DNA of 64,000 nucleotides. It comes from Adlercreutzia mucosicola DSM 19490 (lineage in GTDB: Bacteria > Actinomycetota > Coriobacteriia > Coriobacteriales > Eggerthellaceae). The DNA lies in NCBI RefSeq assembly GCF_000422625.1, contig NZ_AUGK01000011.1:1-64000 (forward strand), given 5' to 3'. Below are positions 25,888 through 36,256 of the stretch, piece after piece. The position numbers and the translations under genes were made by a program. Under the pieces are notes generated by a model. The model saw only the letters and a program-made list of their open reading frames with translations, was not told the origin of the DNA and did no database searches. Position 1 is the stretch's first letter. Every line of letters begins with the position of its first letter.

Positions 25888-27408
25888 CTAGCGCTTCTCG
25901 GCAAGCAGGCGGTTGAGCGCGTTCAGATAGGCCTTGGCCGAGGACACGATGATGTCCCCGTCGGCACCGCGGCCCACGTACACCTCGCCGCCGGCGGCCT
26001 TCACGCGCACGGTCACCTCGCCGAGCGCGTCGATGCCGCGGGTAACCGCCGTCACCGCGAACTCGGACAGGTCGTTGTCCACCTGCACGATCTGGGCGAT
26101 GGCCTTGTACACCGCATCGATGGGGCCGGTGCCCCAGTCGCATACGGTACGCTCGTCGCCCTCGGGCCCGCGCAGGGTGACGGTGGCCGTGGGCTTCAAC
26201 GGGAAGCCGCAGCTCACCTGCACGCCCTCCAGGGTGTAGAGCGCCGTCAGCTCGCGGTCGCTCTCGTTGACGAGGGCTTCCAGATCCTCGTCGTAGACTT
26301 CCTTCTTCTTGTCGGCCACATCCAAAAAGGCGGTGTAGATGCGGTCGAGCTCATCGCCCTCGTAGACATAGCCCAGCTCCTCCAGGCGGTGCTTCAAGGC
26401 CGCGTGCCCGCTGCGGGCCGTCAGCACGATCTGGCTGGCCCCCACGCCCACCTCGGCCGGGTCGATGATCTCGTAGGTGTCGCGCTTCTTCAGCACGCCG
26501 TCCTGGTGGATGCCCGAGGAGTGCGCGAAGGCGTTGGCTCCCACGATGGCCTTGTTGGCCTGCACGTTCATGCCCGTGATGGAGCTGACCAGACGGCTCG
26601 CCTTGATGAACTCGCGAGCGTTGATATCGGTGTGGGCGTCCAGCTCGGCACCGTGCATGCGCATGGCCATGACCACTTCCTCCATGGCCGTGTTGCCCGC
26701 GCGCTCGCCCAGGCCGTTGATGGTGCACTCGATCTGCGTGGCGCCGTTGCGCACGCCCGCGAGCGACAGCGCCGTGGCCATGCCCAGGTCGTTGTGGCAG
26801 TGCACCGACACCGTGACGTCCTCGATGCCCTTCACGTGATCCATGAGGTACTTGATGCGCGCGCCAAAGTCCTCAGGCAGCGAGTAACCCGTGGTGTCGG
26901 GGATGTTCACCACCGTGGCGCCGGCGGCGATGACCGCCTCGATGACCCGCGCCAGGAAGGCGAAGTCGGAACGACCCGCGTCCTCGGCGTAGAACTGCAC
27001 GTCCTCGACGAACTTCTTCGCGTAGCTCACGCACTTCACGGCGCGCTCGACGCACTCGTCCTCGGTGATGCGCAGCTTGTCGCGCATGTGCGAGGGCGAC
27101 ACGCCGATGCCCGTGTGGATGCGGGGGCGCTTGGCGTAGCGCAGCGCGTCGGCGGCCGAGTCGATGTCCTTCTCCACCGCACGAGTGAGGGCGCACACCG
27201 TGGCGGCGTCACCTGCCAGCTCGGCGATGCGGCGCACGCTCTCGAAATCGCCCGGGCTGGAAATAGGGAAGCCAGCCTCGATGATATCCACATTCAGGCG
27301 AAGGAGCTCACGCGCGATGACCAGCTTCTCCTCGGTGTTCATGGAAGCACCGGGCGACTGCTCGCCGTCGCGCAACGTGGTGTCGAAGATGTCGATCTTG
27401 CGTGTCAT
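25888..27408 (-). CDS. leuA: 2-isopropylmalate synthase
   Basis: A 506-residue enzyme that joins acetyl-CoA and 2-oxoisovalerate in the first step of leucine synthesis. The N-terminal TIM barrel starts with [15 protein letters not shown], and [12 protein letters not shown] carries metal-binding His residues (near 200). GNTAMEEV and the C-terminal LeuA allosteric domain (about 390-506) are present. Length and domain order are those of bacterial LeuA. The start at 27408 has GAAGGAAC upstream; the longer frame has no support. An extended -10 lies about 65 bases upstream. It ends at a strong terminator. Confidence 0.95.
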   Translation of the reverse strand: MTRKIDIFDTTLRDGEQSPGASMNTEEKLVIARELLRLNVDIIEAGFPISSPGDFESVRRIAELAGDAATVCALTRAVEKDIDSAADALRYAKRPRIHTGIGVSPSHMRDKLRITEDECVERAVKCVSYAKKFVEDVQFYAEDAGRSDFAFLARVIEAVIAAGATVVNIPDTTGYSLPEDFGARIKYLMDHVKGIEDVTVSVHCHNDLGMATALSLAGVRNGATQIECTINGLGERAGNTAMEEVVMAMRMHGAELDAHTDINAREFIKASRLVSSITGMNVQANKAIVGANAFAHSSGIHQDGVLKKRDTYEIIDPAEVGVGASQIVLTARSGHAALKHRLEELGYVYEGDELDRIYTAFLDVADKKKEVYDEDLEALVNESDRELTALYTLEGVQVSCGFPLKPTATVTLRGPEGDERTVCDWGTGPIDAVYKAIAQIVQVDNDLSEFAVTAVTRGIDALGEVTVRVKAAGGEVYVGRGADGDIIVSSAKAYLNALNRLLAEKR

Positions 27409-27470
27409 GCCGTTCCTTCTTTCCTTCCGTGGTCCCGCGTCGCGCGGCGCGGGCAAAACTGACCGAGAGC

Positions 27471-27480
27471 ATCATAGCAA
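27471..27480 (-). promoter_or_regulatory. extended -10 promoter of leuA
   Basis: On the minus strand TTGCTATGAT reads as an extended -10 (TGC-TATGAT). It gives a leader of about 55 bases before the leuA ATG. No good -35 element is visible, which suits an extended -10. The leader has no obvious leucine-rich leader peptide. Confidence 0.45.
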
Positions 27481-27568
27481 AACGAGCAGCGCCACCTCGC
27501 GATGGCGCCATTAAAACGCTGTTAAAACTTCCTATAGCACGATATCGCGCTCGGCGATGGCGCCTCAC

Positions 27569-29146
27569 CTATAGCACGAGGCGCCAAAGATTGCGCAGCT
27601 CGATGGTGGAGAACAGAGCGGAGAGCACCTCGTCGTCCACAGGTCGGTCAACGTTCATGTAGACCAGCGCGCAGTCCTCAGAGGGCTTCGTGCCGATCTG
27701 CATGGTGGTGATGTTCACACCCACCTTGCCCAGGATGGTGCCGATGGTGCCGATGCGGCCGGGACCGTCCACGTACTCGAAGACGAGCGACTGCTTGGCC
27801 GGAGCGATGTCGATCTTGTAGTCGAGCAGCGAGATGATACGCGGGATGTGCTCGGTGCCGTACAGCGTGGCCGCCACCTCGATGCCGTCGGCGCTGAGAC
27901 GCACATAGGAGGCGTACTCCTGGGCATCGGGGATGCGGGCCGTGCTGACGGCGATGCCGTGGCTGGCCGCGATGGCCTCGGCGTTGGCCGCCGTGAACGA
28001 GCCGATACGGCGATAGGACAGACCGCCGTCGAGCACTGCCGCCAGAAGAGGGGCCGGATCGGCGTCGCGAATGGCGCCCGCCAGCTCCAGCTTCACCTGG
28101 CGGGGCGTATGGCCGAGAATCTGAGAGGCCAGAGACCCCATCATCTTGCAAGCGGGCACATAGGGACCCACCGCATCGATCACCTCGGGGGGCAGCGGCG
28201 CCAGGTTCACCGCCGTGGCCACCATGCCGCCCTCCAGGCCCGTGGCGACGGCCTCGGCTATCTGAGTGCTCGCCCGCCGCTGGGCCTCGTGGGTCATGGG
28301 CGAGAGATGCGGCGTGAGCACGGCTGCGGAGAACCCGTGCAGGGGCGAGTCCGTGCAGGGCTCCTCATCGAAGGAGTCCAGGCCCACGCCGAAGATCTTG
28401 CCAGCGGCCACGAAGTCGGCCAGGGCATCCACGTCGAAGATGCCACCGCGTGCGGCGTTCACCAGCACCACGCCGTCCTTCATAGCGGCGAACTCGTCGG
28501 CGCCGAACATGCCAAGGGTGTTCACCGTGCGGGGCAGGTGCACCGTGATGAAATCGGCCTGGGCTAGCACCGGGGCCATATCTTCGTACAGCTTGACCCC
28601 CAAGTGCAGAGCGCGCTCGGCCGAGCAGTAAGGGTCATGCCCGATAAGACTCATGCCGAAGGCGGCGGCCCGCTCGGCCACCAGGCCGCCCACGCGACCC
28701 AAGCCGAAGATGGCCAGCGTCTTGCCGTACAGCTCGCAGCCCATGAAGTCGGCCCGGCGCCACTGGCCGGCATGCATCGAGGCCGAGGCCTCGGGAATGT
28801 GGCGGGCCGCGGCCAGCAGCAGGGCCATGGTGTGCTCAGCGGCCGAGATCACATTGGAGTTCGGGGCGTTACACACGATGATGCCGCGCTCGGTGGCCGC
28901 ATCAATGTCGATGTTGTCCACAGTGACGCCGGCCCGACCGATGATCTTCAGGTTCTCGGCCGCATCCAGCAGCGCGGTGGTCACCTGGGTATTCGGATGC
29001 ACGATGAGCCCGTCGTAGGGCGCGATGGCCCCGATGAGCGCCTCGGGCGTGGGCTCGATGAGCACGTCCACCTGAAAGCCGCGCTCGGTCAGCGACTCGA
29101 TACCCTCGGCCACCAAGTCTTCCGTCACCAGGATCTTCTTCGTCAT
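27569..29146 (-). CDS. serA: D-3-phosphoglycerate dehydrogenase
   Basis: A 525-residue enzyme that oxidises 3-phosphoglycerate in the first step of serine synthesis. The N-terminal substrate domain and the NAD domain show FGLGRVGGLVAERA (about residue 145) and the catalytic Arg/Glu/His set, with TPHLSPMTHEAQ holding the His. After it come the allosteric substrate-binding domain and a C-terminal ACT domain (about 450-525), so it is the long type. AAAGGAC precedes the ATG. It follows serC by 27 bases, forming an operon serC-serA. Confidence 0.95.
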   Translation of the reverse strand: MTKKILVTEDLVAEGIESLTERGFQVDVLIEPTPEALIGAIAPYDGLIVHPNTQVTTALLDAAENLKIIGRAGVTVDNIDIDAATERGIIVCNAPNSNVISAAEHTMALLLAAARHIPEASASMHAGQWRRADFMGCELYGKTLAIFGLGRVGGLVAERAAAFGMSLIGHDPYCSAERALHLGVKLYEDMAPVLAQADFITVHLPRTVNTLGMFGADEFAAMKDGVVLVNAARGGIFDVDALADFVAAGKIFGVGLDSFDEEPCTDSPLHGFSAAVLTPHLSPMTHEAQRRASTQIAEAVATGLEGGMVATAVNLAPLPPEVIDAVGPYVPACKMMGSLASQILGHTPRQVKLELAGAIRDADPAPLLAAVLDGGLSYRRIGSFTAANAEAIAASHGIAVSTARIPDAQEYASYVRLSADGIEVAATLYGTEHIPRIISLLDYKIDIAPAKQSLVFEYVDGPGRIGTIGTILGKVGVNITTMQIGTKPSEDCALVYMNVDRPVDDEVLSALFSTIELRNLWRLVL

Positions 29147-29173
29147 GGCGCGTCCTTTCGCCTCGGGTCTCGC

Positions 29174-30256
<1,083 letters not shown>

Positions 30257-30674
30257 GTTCTCGTTCTCCTTCGTCGTAGGCCCGCATCGCCGCGCGGGCG
30301 CATGACCCGGGCTACCTGTTGCTTGCCCGGCCATTGTACCCCCAACGGTGAGCGGAAAGCCCCACGTAAGGGCCGAGCGGCACCTTCACCATGCGCCAAC
30401 CGCTGGCCCGCGCCGTTCCCTTTAGCACCGGCGAGCACATTGAGATTTTGTGGACAAGAAGCCGTCGAGTGAGCTCGCCATTCCCCTCGGAAAAGGAAAA
30501 GCGACGGTTACGCTTTGTTTAAGGCCGAAAAACCCGTCTTTTCACCCGCAAAACGACCTTTAGAATGCAGGTTGACCGCCTTGACAGCTCACTCGACGGC
30601 TTTTTGTCCACAAAACCCGAAAGTGCTCCCCTCTCCGAGCGGAAACCGAGACCGCCAAACGAAAGGAACCCGCA
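30257..30674. other. divergent gap serC/glutaredoxin with long inverted repeat
   Basis: This 418-base gap holds the 30-bp inverted repeat at 30446-30615 (separate entry), a weak serC -10, and no gene that I can see. The inner part (30500-30570) is A+T-rich for this genome. Confidence 0.55.
30446..30615. repeat. 30-bp inverted repeat carrying two DnaA-type boxes
   Basis: The left arm starts at 30446 and the right arm ends at 30615. They match over 30 bases with one mismatch. Each arm contains TTGTCCACA (minus strand on the left, plus strand on the right), the form of DnaA box known from high-G+C actinobacteria. The spacer is about 108 bases and A+T-rich. It could be a DnaA-binding locus, an operator, or a miniature mobile element. 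Confidence 0.65.
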
Positions 30675-30929
30675 ATGTATCTGGACAATATGGTTCTGTA
30701 CTACAAGCCTACCTGCCCCTTCTGCCAGAAGGTGCTCGCCTTCATGGAAGAGGAGGACATCGCCCTGCCCATGCGCAACACCTTGGAGCCGGGTGTGGGG
30801 GACGACCTCGCGCGCATCGCCGGCAAGATCCAGGTGCCCTGCCTGGTGGTCGACGGCGAGCCGATGTTCGAGTCCGACGACATCATCCGCTTCCTGGGCG
30901 ATCTGCTAATCGAGCGAGAAGAGGGATAG
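30675..30929 (+). CDS. glutaredoxin-like thiol-disulfide protein
   Basis: An 84-residue glutaredoxin/thioredoxin-fold protein with the redox motif CPFC at residues 14-17 (KPTCPFCQKVL). The cis-Pro segment IQVPCLVVDG is near residue 57, and the C-terminal ESDDIIRFL contacts glutathione in relatives. AAAGGA precedes the ATG. It is a single small gene divergent from serC. The thiol partner is unknown, since many Actinobacteria lack glutathione; a mycoredoxin-like role is possible. Confidence 0.87.
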   Translation: MYLDNMVLYYKPTCPFCQKVLAFMEEEDIALPMRNTLEPGVGDDLARIAGKIQVPCLVVDGEPMFESDDIIRFLGDLLIEREEG

Positions 30930-31031
30930 CATCGGTAAAATCGGGAATCTCGAACCCGTTGACTCCCTGTTAGGGATACACTGTACCCGCGCATAAGCGA
31001 TCTGTGTTTCCGCAACGACAAGGAGCCATCT

Positions 31032-31808
31032 ATGACCAAATTCGAGAATGTCATCGTTCGCCGGCCCGGCAAGTCGCTCTGCGACGGCATCACCAGCGCG
31101 CCCGAGCTGGGGCAGCCCATCTACGAGCGCGCCATCGAGGAGCACGACGACTACATCGAGGCACTCAAGAAGTGCGGCGTGGCCGTCACGGTGCTGCCCG
31201 CGCTGGAGGAGTTCCCCGACTCTTGCTTTGTGGAGGATCCGGCGGTCATCACCCGCTGCGGCGCTATCATCACCAACCCCGGCGCCGATTCCCGCAACGG
31301 CGAGAAGGACGCCATCGAGCCGACCATCCGCCTGTTCTTCGACGACGACAAGGTAAAGCACATCGTGGCCCCGGGCACCCTCGACGGCGGCGACGTCATG
31401 ATGGTGGGCGACCACTTCTTCGTGGGCCGTTCGGCCCGCACCAACGAGGAGGGCATCCGCCAGTTCATCGAGATCCTGGAAGGCTGGGGCCTGTCCGGCT
31501 CCGAGGTGCCGCTGGAGGAGGTGCTGCACCTGAAGACCGGCGTGAACTACCTGGAGGACGGCAACATGCTCGTGTCCGGCGAGTTCATCGACAAGCCCGA
31601 CTTCGCCGAGTACAACAAGGTGATCGTGCCCGAGGACGAGGCCTACGGCGCCAACTGCATCTGGGTGAACGGCACCGTCATCGTGCCCGAGGGCTATCCC
31701 ACCGTGCTGAAAGCGGTGCAGGACCTCGGCTACAAGACGCTTGTGGTGGACACCTCCGAGTACCGCAAGGTCGACGGCGGCCTGAGCTGTCTGTCCCTGC
31801 GCTTCTAA
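31032..31808 (+). CDS. dimethylarginine dimethylaminohydrolase family protein
   Basis: A 258-residue member of the DDAH branch of the guanidine-modifying (amidinotransferase) family. It shows FPDSCFVEDPAV (near residue 62), GTLDGGDVMMVG, GRSARTNEEG, HLKTGVNYLEDG with the catalytic His, and the C-terminal GGLSCLSLRF with the nucleophilic Cys. It would hydrolyse N-methylated arginine to citrulline and a methylamine, or act on a related guanidine. AAGGAG precedes the ATG and a strong terminator follows. The length agrees with bacterial DDAH. It is alone on its transcript. Confidence 0.87.
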   Translation: MTKFENVIVRRPGKSLCDGITSAPELGQPIYERAIEEHDDYIEALKKCGVAVTVLPALEEFPDSCFVEDPAVITRCGAIITNPGADSRNGEKDAIEPTIRLFFDDDKVKHIVAPGTLDGGDVMMVGDHFFVGRSARTNEEGIRQFIEILEGWGLSGSEVPLEEVLHLKTGVNYLEDGNMLVSGEFIDKPDFAEYNKVIVPEDEAYGANCIWVNGTVIVPEGYPTVLKAVQDLGYKTLVVDTSEYRKVDGGLSCLSLRF

Positions 31809-31830
31809 ATTCGCGTCGCTGGCGAAGCAC

Positions 31831-31861
31831 GAGGAGCCCCCAGTGGGGCTCCTCTTTTTTT
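31831..31861 (+). terminator. rho-independent terminator after the DDAH-like gene
   Basis: GAGGAGCCCC and GGGGCTCCTC form a perfect 10-bp stem with a four-base loop and a run of seven T. Confidence 0.93.
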
Positions 31862-31985
31862 GTCTCCTGGCGGTTGAACGGAACGACGCGCGGGAGCGGC
31901 CGGGCAGCAGGGCGCGGTCGCTCCCGCGCTGGCGCGGCCAGCGGCACTGCCCCCGCGCCCGCAACACCGGGGCCGCCTGTTCGCT

Positions 31986-32291
31986 CTATTCCACGGTGCC
32001 GTAGACCTGACCCCAGGCGTGGCCGGCGATGGCGCTGTTCAGCTGGGTGCACAGACGAGCGCGGGTATAGTCGCCGGGCGGCAGCAGAGTGACGATGCGC
32101 AGAAGCTCTTCGGGCAGATCGGCGGCCTCGGCGGCCACCACCACATCGAGGCGGCGCACGGTGGCGCCGATGGCCTCGGCGATGGCAGGGTCCAGATCGC
32201 CGAAGGGCGCGTAGAGCGCGTTCACGATATCTTGGAGCGCGCCGTAGTACTCGCTGCGCTCGCGGTTGGTTCCCTGGTGCTCTCGGGTCAC
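31986..32291 (-). CDS. uncharacterised 101-residue protein, third cistron of the addBA operon
   Basis: I do not recognise the family. The protein is acidic and mostly helical, with a centre DLPEELLRIVTLLPPGDYTRARLC and no signal peptide or membrane segment. Its ATG overlaps the addA stop (ATGA), so translation is coupled to addA. This position suggests a role with the AddAB nuclease, or simple co-expression. No metal or nucleotide motif is visible. Confidence 0.7.
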   Translation of the reverse strand: MTREHQGTNRERSEYYGALQDIVNALYAPFGDLDPAIAEAIGATVRRLDVVVAAEAADLPEELLRIVTLLPPGDYTRARLCTQLNSAIAGHAWGQVYGTVE

Positions 32292-35200
32292 GAGACCGCC
32301 TCCTTCTGCTTGGCCTGGATGAGCGCCTCCAACTGCGGCAGGTCGCTCGCCTCGAAATGATAGGGCACGATCTGGGGATCGCGGGGATTGTCGGCCGATT
32401 GGTGCTCGATGCGCAGAAAATGCGCATCCACCGACGTGTAGCCGGCCCGCATGAGGGCATAGGCGTAGCAGCTGGCCTGGAGACGGTGCTTCCCGTCGAG
32501 CGCCTCGGGGGTCTCATCGGGCGTGCCGCCGGTCTTGTAGTCGATGAGCAGGGCTGCCCCGTCGCCGTTGTCGGCCAAGCCGTCGATCTCCCCTTCCAGG
32601 AAGAACCCCTCTGGGGCGGCCGCTGTGTCTGCTGCGCTTGCTGCGCCTGCTTCGACCGCGGCGGCCGGGTCTGCTGCGGCGGCGGATGGGGCCGGCACCG
32701 CGACGATGAAGGGCACCTCGGCGCCACGATGGGCGAAGTCGGAGAAGCGAGCGGCCTCGTCGCTGGCGAGCCAGCGGGCCAGGGCCGTGCGCAGGCGCTG
32801 CTGCTGGGACGCCGACAGGGCCTCTTTCTGGATCTGCGCCGTGATGGCCGCCTCGTCAGGGCAGAAGAGCGCACCTCGATCGCTGCGCTCGATGGCCTGC
32901 TGAGCCAGACGGTGGAAGGCGGTGCCAAGAGCCGTAGCCGATTCGGCGGGATTCGCGCCCGACAAATCCGAGCCCGCAACGTCAAGCGAGAACGCGGCGG
33001 CAATTGCCTCCGCCGCGGATGCGGCCGCCGCGGGAGACGCGCCCGACGGGCCCAAGGCCGCGCGAGGGACGCCCGCTTCCTCGGAGCCGCTCTCCGCGAC
33101 GGTTCCGAGCGGCGAGGCCGCCCCGGCGCCTTCCTCACCGCCCATGACATCGGGCAGCAGCGGCGCGATCGGCCCGTCGGCCGCCACGGGCTCGTCGCTG
33201 TCGGCGTGGGCGCCCGACAGCGACGTGTAGGAGTACAGCCCCGCCCGGGCGAAGTTGAAGGGCACAGCCGGCGGCAACGGAGGCACGGCCCGCTCGGGCA
33301 CGACAAACGGCCGGAGCGCTTCTGTCGCGCCCCCCTCATCTTCCGCACGCTTCACGGCAGGCGACGAAGCGCCGGCGCCGCAGGGAGCCGACTCATCCGA
33401 CGGGGCACCGTCGGCGTCGGGAGCGCTCGGTTCCCCCGGTGCGCTCTCTCCCGCCGGCGCTTCGTCGCCCTCGGCCTCATCGGCAGCCGGGCGCAGCATC
33501 TGGAAGACGATGCGCGCCGGAGCGCTGCCGCCGTAGGCGGCCTCGGTCACCGAACGCTCGCCCTCGCAGCTCCATTCTAAGGCACGGTAGAGGTCTTCGA
33601 AGATGCCCGTGCCCTCGTAGCCCTTGGCGGGATCGCGGCGGAACACCAGCGACAGGAACAGCGACTTGCTCGCCCGGGTCAGGGCCACGTACAGCAGCCG
33701 CCGTGCCTCGGCCAGGGCCTGGGCCCGCGCGTAGGCGCCCAGCACCCGATAGCGACCGCCGAGGGTCAAGCACCCCAGCGCCTCGACGGGATCGTCGGCC
33801 TCGGTCAAGAGGGCCTCGGGCTCTTCGTCGGCATCCACCCCCAGCTTCCGCGCCAGATCATCGAACTTTCGCGCCGCGTCCTGCCAGGGAACAAGGGGCA
33901 TGAAGCTGGCGGCGGCAAAGCTGGCCGAACCCACGTTCTCCACCACCAGCCGGCCGGCGCCTTCGATGCCGTCCTTCAGGTCGGCCACGGCCACATGGGG
34001 AAACTCCAGGCCCTTCGAGGCGTGCACCGTCATGATGCGCACGAAGTCGCCCTCGGCCGTGGCCAGGGCCCCCGGCGCTTCCTTGGCGCAGGCCAAGTGG
34101 GCGTCGAAGGCCTGCGCGAGAGAGGCGATGCCTGTCGCGTCCTCGGCCAGATCGCCCACGATGCGCAGGGCCTTGGCGAAGTTCGCAGCCTGGGCAAGGC
34201 CGTCGACCCCGGCCGCTTGCAGGCGATCGAGCAGGCCCGAGGCCACGAGCAACTGGCGCAGGGCACGCACGGGCCGCCCCTCCCTCGCCATGCGGGCGAA
34301 GGCTGCCAGCAGGGTTCGGACGCTGCCCAGGGCCTCCCGGTCGTTCTCGGACAGGCCCAGCTCGACGGCCCACTCCCCCAAATGCGGCCCCAGAAGGCCC
34401 GAGGAGAGGCGGCACGAGCGCATCGAGCCGTCCTCGACCCTGGCCGAGGCGAGAGCCAACAGGGCATCGTCGGAGACGGCGAACAGCGGGGAGGCGATCA
34501 CTGCGTAGAGCGCCTCGTCGTCGGCCACATTCGTCGCCCAGCGCAGCAGGGCGGCCACCAGCTGCGGCTCGGCCATGGAGGAGAACACCGAGCCGCCGGC
34601 GATCATGGAGGCCAGGCCCACTTCCCGCAACGCCTCAGCGTAGCGATGGGCGTGGCCCATCTTCCCCAGCAAGATGACCATGTCGCCCGGCCGCGCCCCG
34701 GCGGCAGCCAGGTCAGCGAAGTGCTCGGCCACGGCCCGTGCCGCCGCGCCACGCGCCTCGGCCGAGGGCAGCCCGCGAAACGGATAGTGGGTCACTGCGG
34801 CGCTCACCCGCGGCCGACCCGTGCCGTCGAACAGGGCGTCAGGCTTACCGTTGACGGGCCCCTTGGCGGCCAGGCGCAGAAAGTCGTCGCCGAACACCTC
34901 GGACTGGGAGAACACGGACTCTACGAAGGCCAGCACGTCGCCGTGGCTGCGGAAGTTCCAGTCCAGCTCGACAAGGGCGCCCCCGCCGGCCCGGCCGCAC
35001 AGATCGGCCTGGTATTCCGTGAACACGTTCACGTCGGCGCCGCGGAAACGGTAGATGGACTGCTGGGCGTCGCCCACGGTGCACACGTTGGCGAAGCCGG
35101 GCCGGGCGATGCGGCCGATGATGTCTACCTGCAAACGGTCGGTGTCCTGGAACTCGTCCACCATGATGATCTTGAAACGGCGGCGCAGGGCATCGGCGAT

Positions 35201-36256
35201 GGAGGGATGCTCGGCCAGGGCCCGGGCGCACGTGGTGAGCAGGTCGTTGTTATCCAGGCGCGAGGGGCCCTTCAAGGCGGCGAACTGATCGTCGATCTCG
35301 CGGGCCAGAGCGACCACCGCCGCCTGCCAGCGCTGGGCCAGGGCGGCGCGCACCTCGCGCTCCAGGGCGATCATGGCCGTCTGCCAGGCCTCGAAGGCTC
35401 CGACATCCTCTTTGGCGATGCGAGCGCCCGTGGACAGGGGCAGCCCGTAGAAGGCGGCGCAGAAGCCCTCCGCATCGAAGTCCTCATCGGCGAAAGCACC
35501 TCCTGTGCTTTCGGCCAACCACGCCTCGGCCGCCTGGGCGGCCTCGTGCAGACGGTCGCGGAAGGCGGCCTTCTTCGCCGAGGGCTTCATCCAGGTATCG
35601 GCCACGGCTCGCATCTCGCCGGCGGCTTCCACGGCGCCGCGCATCAGGGCCGAGGGGCTGACCACCGCGCCGGCGGTGTCCAAACCCGCAAAGCCCGCGG
35701 GCATGGCGCTGACGCGCTCGCGCACCGCGGCGGCATATTCCACGACGCCCTTGTCGTTGAAGGACGACCCCCGCAGCTTCTCGCGGGCCAAAAGGTCGCG
35801 CACGAGCCCCGAGGGCGCCTCCTCGGCCCGAGCCACCACTTCCTCGATGGCCTCGGCCAGAAGCTCGTCGGCCTCCACTTCCCCGATCACCTCGAAAGCC
35901 GGATCGAGGCCCACCTCCAAGGCATGCTCGCGCAGAATGCGGGCGGCCATGCCGTGAATGGTGGACACCCAGGCGTCGTCCACCGACAGGGCCTCCTCTT
36001 CCAGCCCCTCTTCGATGAGCAGTCCCTTGATGCGGCCCTTCAACTCGGCAGCGGCCTTCGTGGTGAAGGTAATAGCCAGAAGCTCGCCCACCGAAGCGAG
36101 ATAGGGCGCCTCCCCCTCTCCGGGGGCCAGCGCGTAGGCCACGCGCTGAGTGAGGGTGAAGGTCTTGCCCGAGCCGGCGCCGGCCGACACCATGAGCGGC
36201 TCATCGAGGGTGGTCACGACCTGGCGCTGGCCCGTGGTGCAGCGTTCGAGATTCAC
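32288..36256 (-). CDS. addA: ATP-dependent helicase/nuclease subunit A
   Basis: A 1322-residue UvrD-type helicase with a nuclease tail. Walker A is SAGAGSGKTFTLTQRV (about residue 25), followed by VDEFQDTDRLQ, YRFRGADVNVF and VHASKGLEFPHV. Near the C-terminus ALLIDYKTGG is the PD-(D/E)XK nuclease motif. With AddB it processes double-strand breaks for recombination. A low-complexity Ala/Gly/Pro/Glu-rich stretch of about 150 residues lies before the nuclease domain. The start is GTG with AAGGAGG upstream, and it overlaps the addB stop (GTGA). Confidence 0.9.
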   Translation of the reverse strand: MNLERCTTGQRQVVTTLDEPLMVSAGAGSGKTFTLTQRVAYALAPGEGEAPYLASVGELLAITFTTKAAAELKGRIKGLLIEEGLEEEALSVDDAWVSTIHGMAARILREHALEVGLDPAFEVIGEVEADELLAEAIEEVVARAEEAPSGLVRDLLAREKLRGSSFNDKGVVEYAAAVRERVSAMPAGFAGLDTAGAVVSPSALMRGAVEAAGEMRAVADTWMKPSAKKAAFRDRLHEAAQAAEAWLAESTGGAFADEDFDAEGFCAAFYGLPLSTGARIAKEDVGAFEAWQTAMIALEREVRAALAQRWQAAVVALAREIDDQFAALKGPSRLDNNDLLTTCARALAEHPSIADALRRRFKIIMVDEFQDTDRLQVDIIGRIARPGFANVCTVGDAQQSIYRFRGADVNVFTEYQADLCGRAGGGALVELDWNFRSHGDVLAFVESVFSQSEVFGDDFLRLAAKGPVNGKPDALFDGTGRPRVSAAVTHYPFRGLPSAEARGAAARAVAEHFADLAAAGARPGDMVILLGKMGHAHRYAEALREVGLASMIAGGSVFSSMAEPQLVAALLRWATNVADDEALYAVIASPLFAVSDDALLALASARVEDGSMRSCRLSSGLLGPHLGEWAVELGLSENDREALGSVRTLLAAFARMAREGRPVRALRQLLVASGLLDRLQAAGVDGLAQAANFAKALRIVGDLAEDATGIASLAQAFDAHLACAKEAPGALATAEGDFVRIMTVHASKGLEFPHVAVADLKDGIEGAGRLVVENVGSASFAAASFMPLVPWQDAARKFDDLARKLGVDADEEPEALLTEADDPVEALGCLTLGGRYRVLGAYARAQALAEARRLLYVALTRASKSLFLSLVFRRDPAKGYEGTGIFEDLYRALEWSCEGERSVTEAAYGGSAPARIVFQMLRPAADEAEGDEAPAGESAPGEPSAPDADGAPSDESAPCGAGASSPAVKRAEDEGGATEALRPFVVPERAVPPLPPAVPFNFARAGLYSYTSLSGAHADSDEPVAADGPIAPLLPDVMGGEEGAGAASPLGTVAESGSEEAGVPRAALGPSGASPAAAASAAEAIAAAFSLDVAGSDLSGANPAESATALGTAFHRLAQQAIERSDRGALFCPDEAAITAQIQKEALSASQQQRLRTALARWLASDEAARFSDFAHRGAEVPFIVAVPAPSAAAADPAAAVEAGAASAADTAAAPEGFFLEGEIDGLADNGDGAALLIDYKTGGTPDETPEALDGKHRLQASCYAYALMRAGYTSVDAHFLRIEHQSADNPRDPQIVPYHFEASDLPQLEALIQAKQKEAVS

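Noticed and set aside
30446-30615. Chromosome replication origin
   Set aside because: Only two DnaA-type boxes are present and none of dnaA, dnaN, gyrB or rpmH is near.
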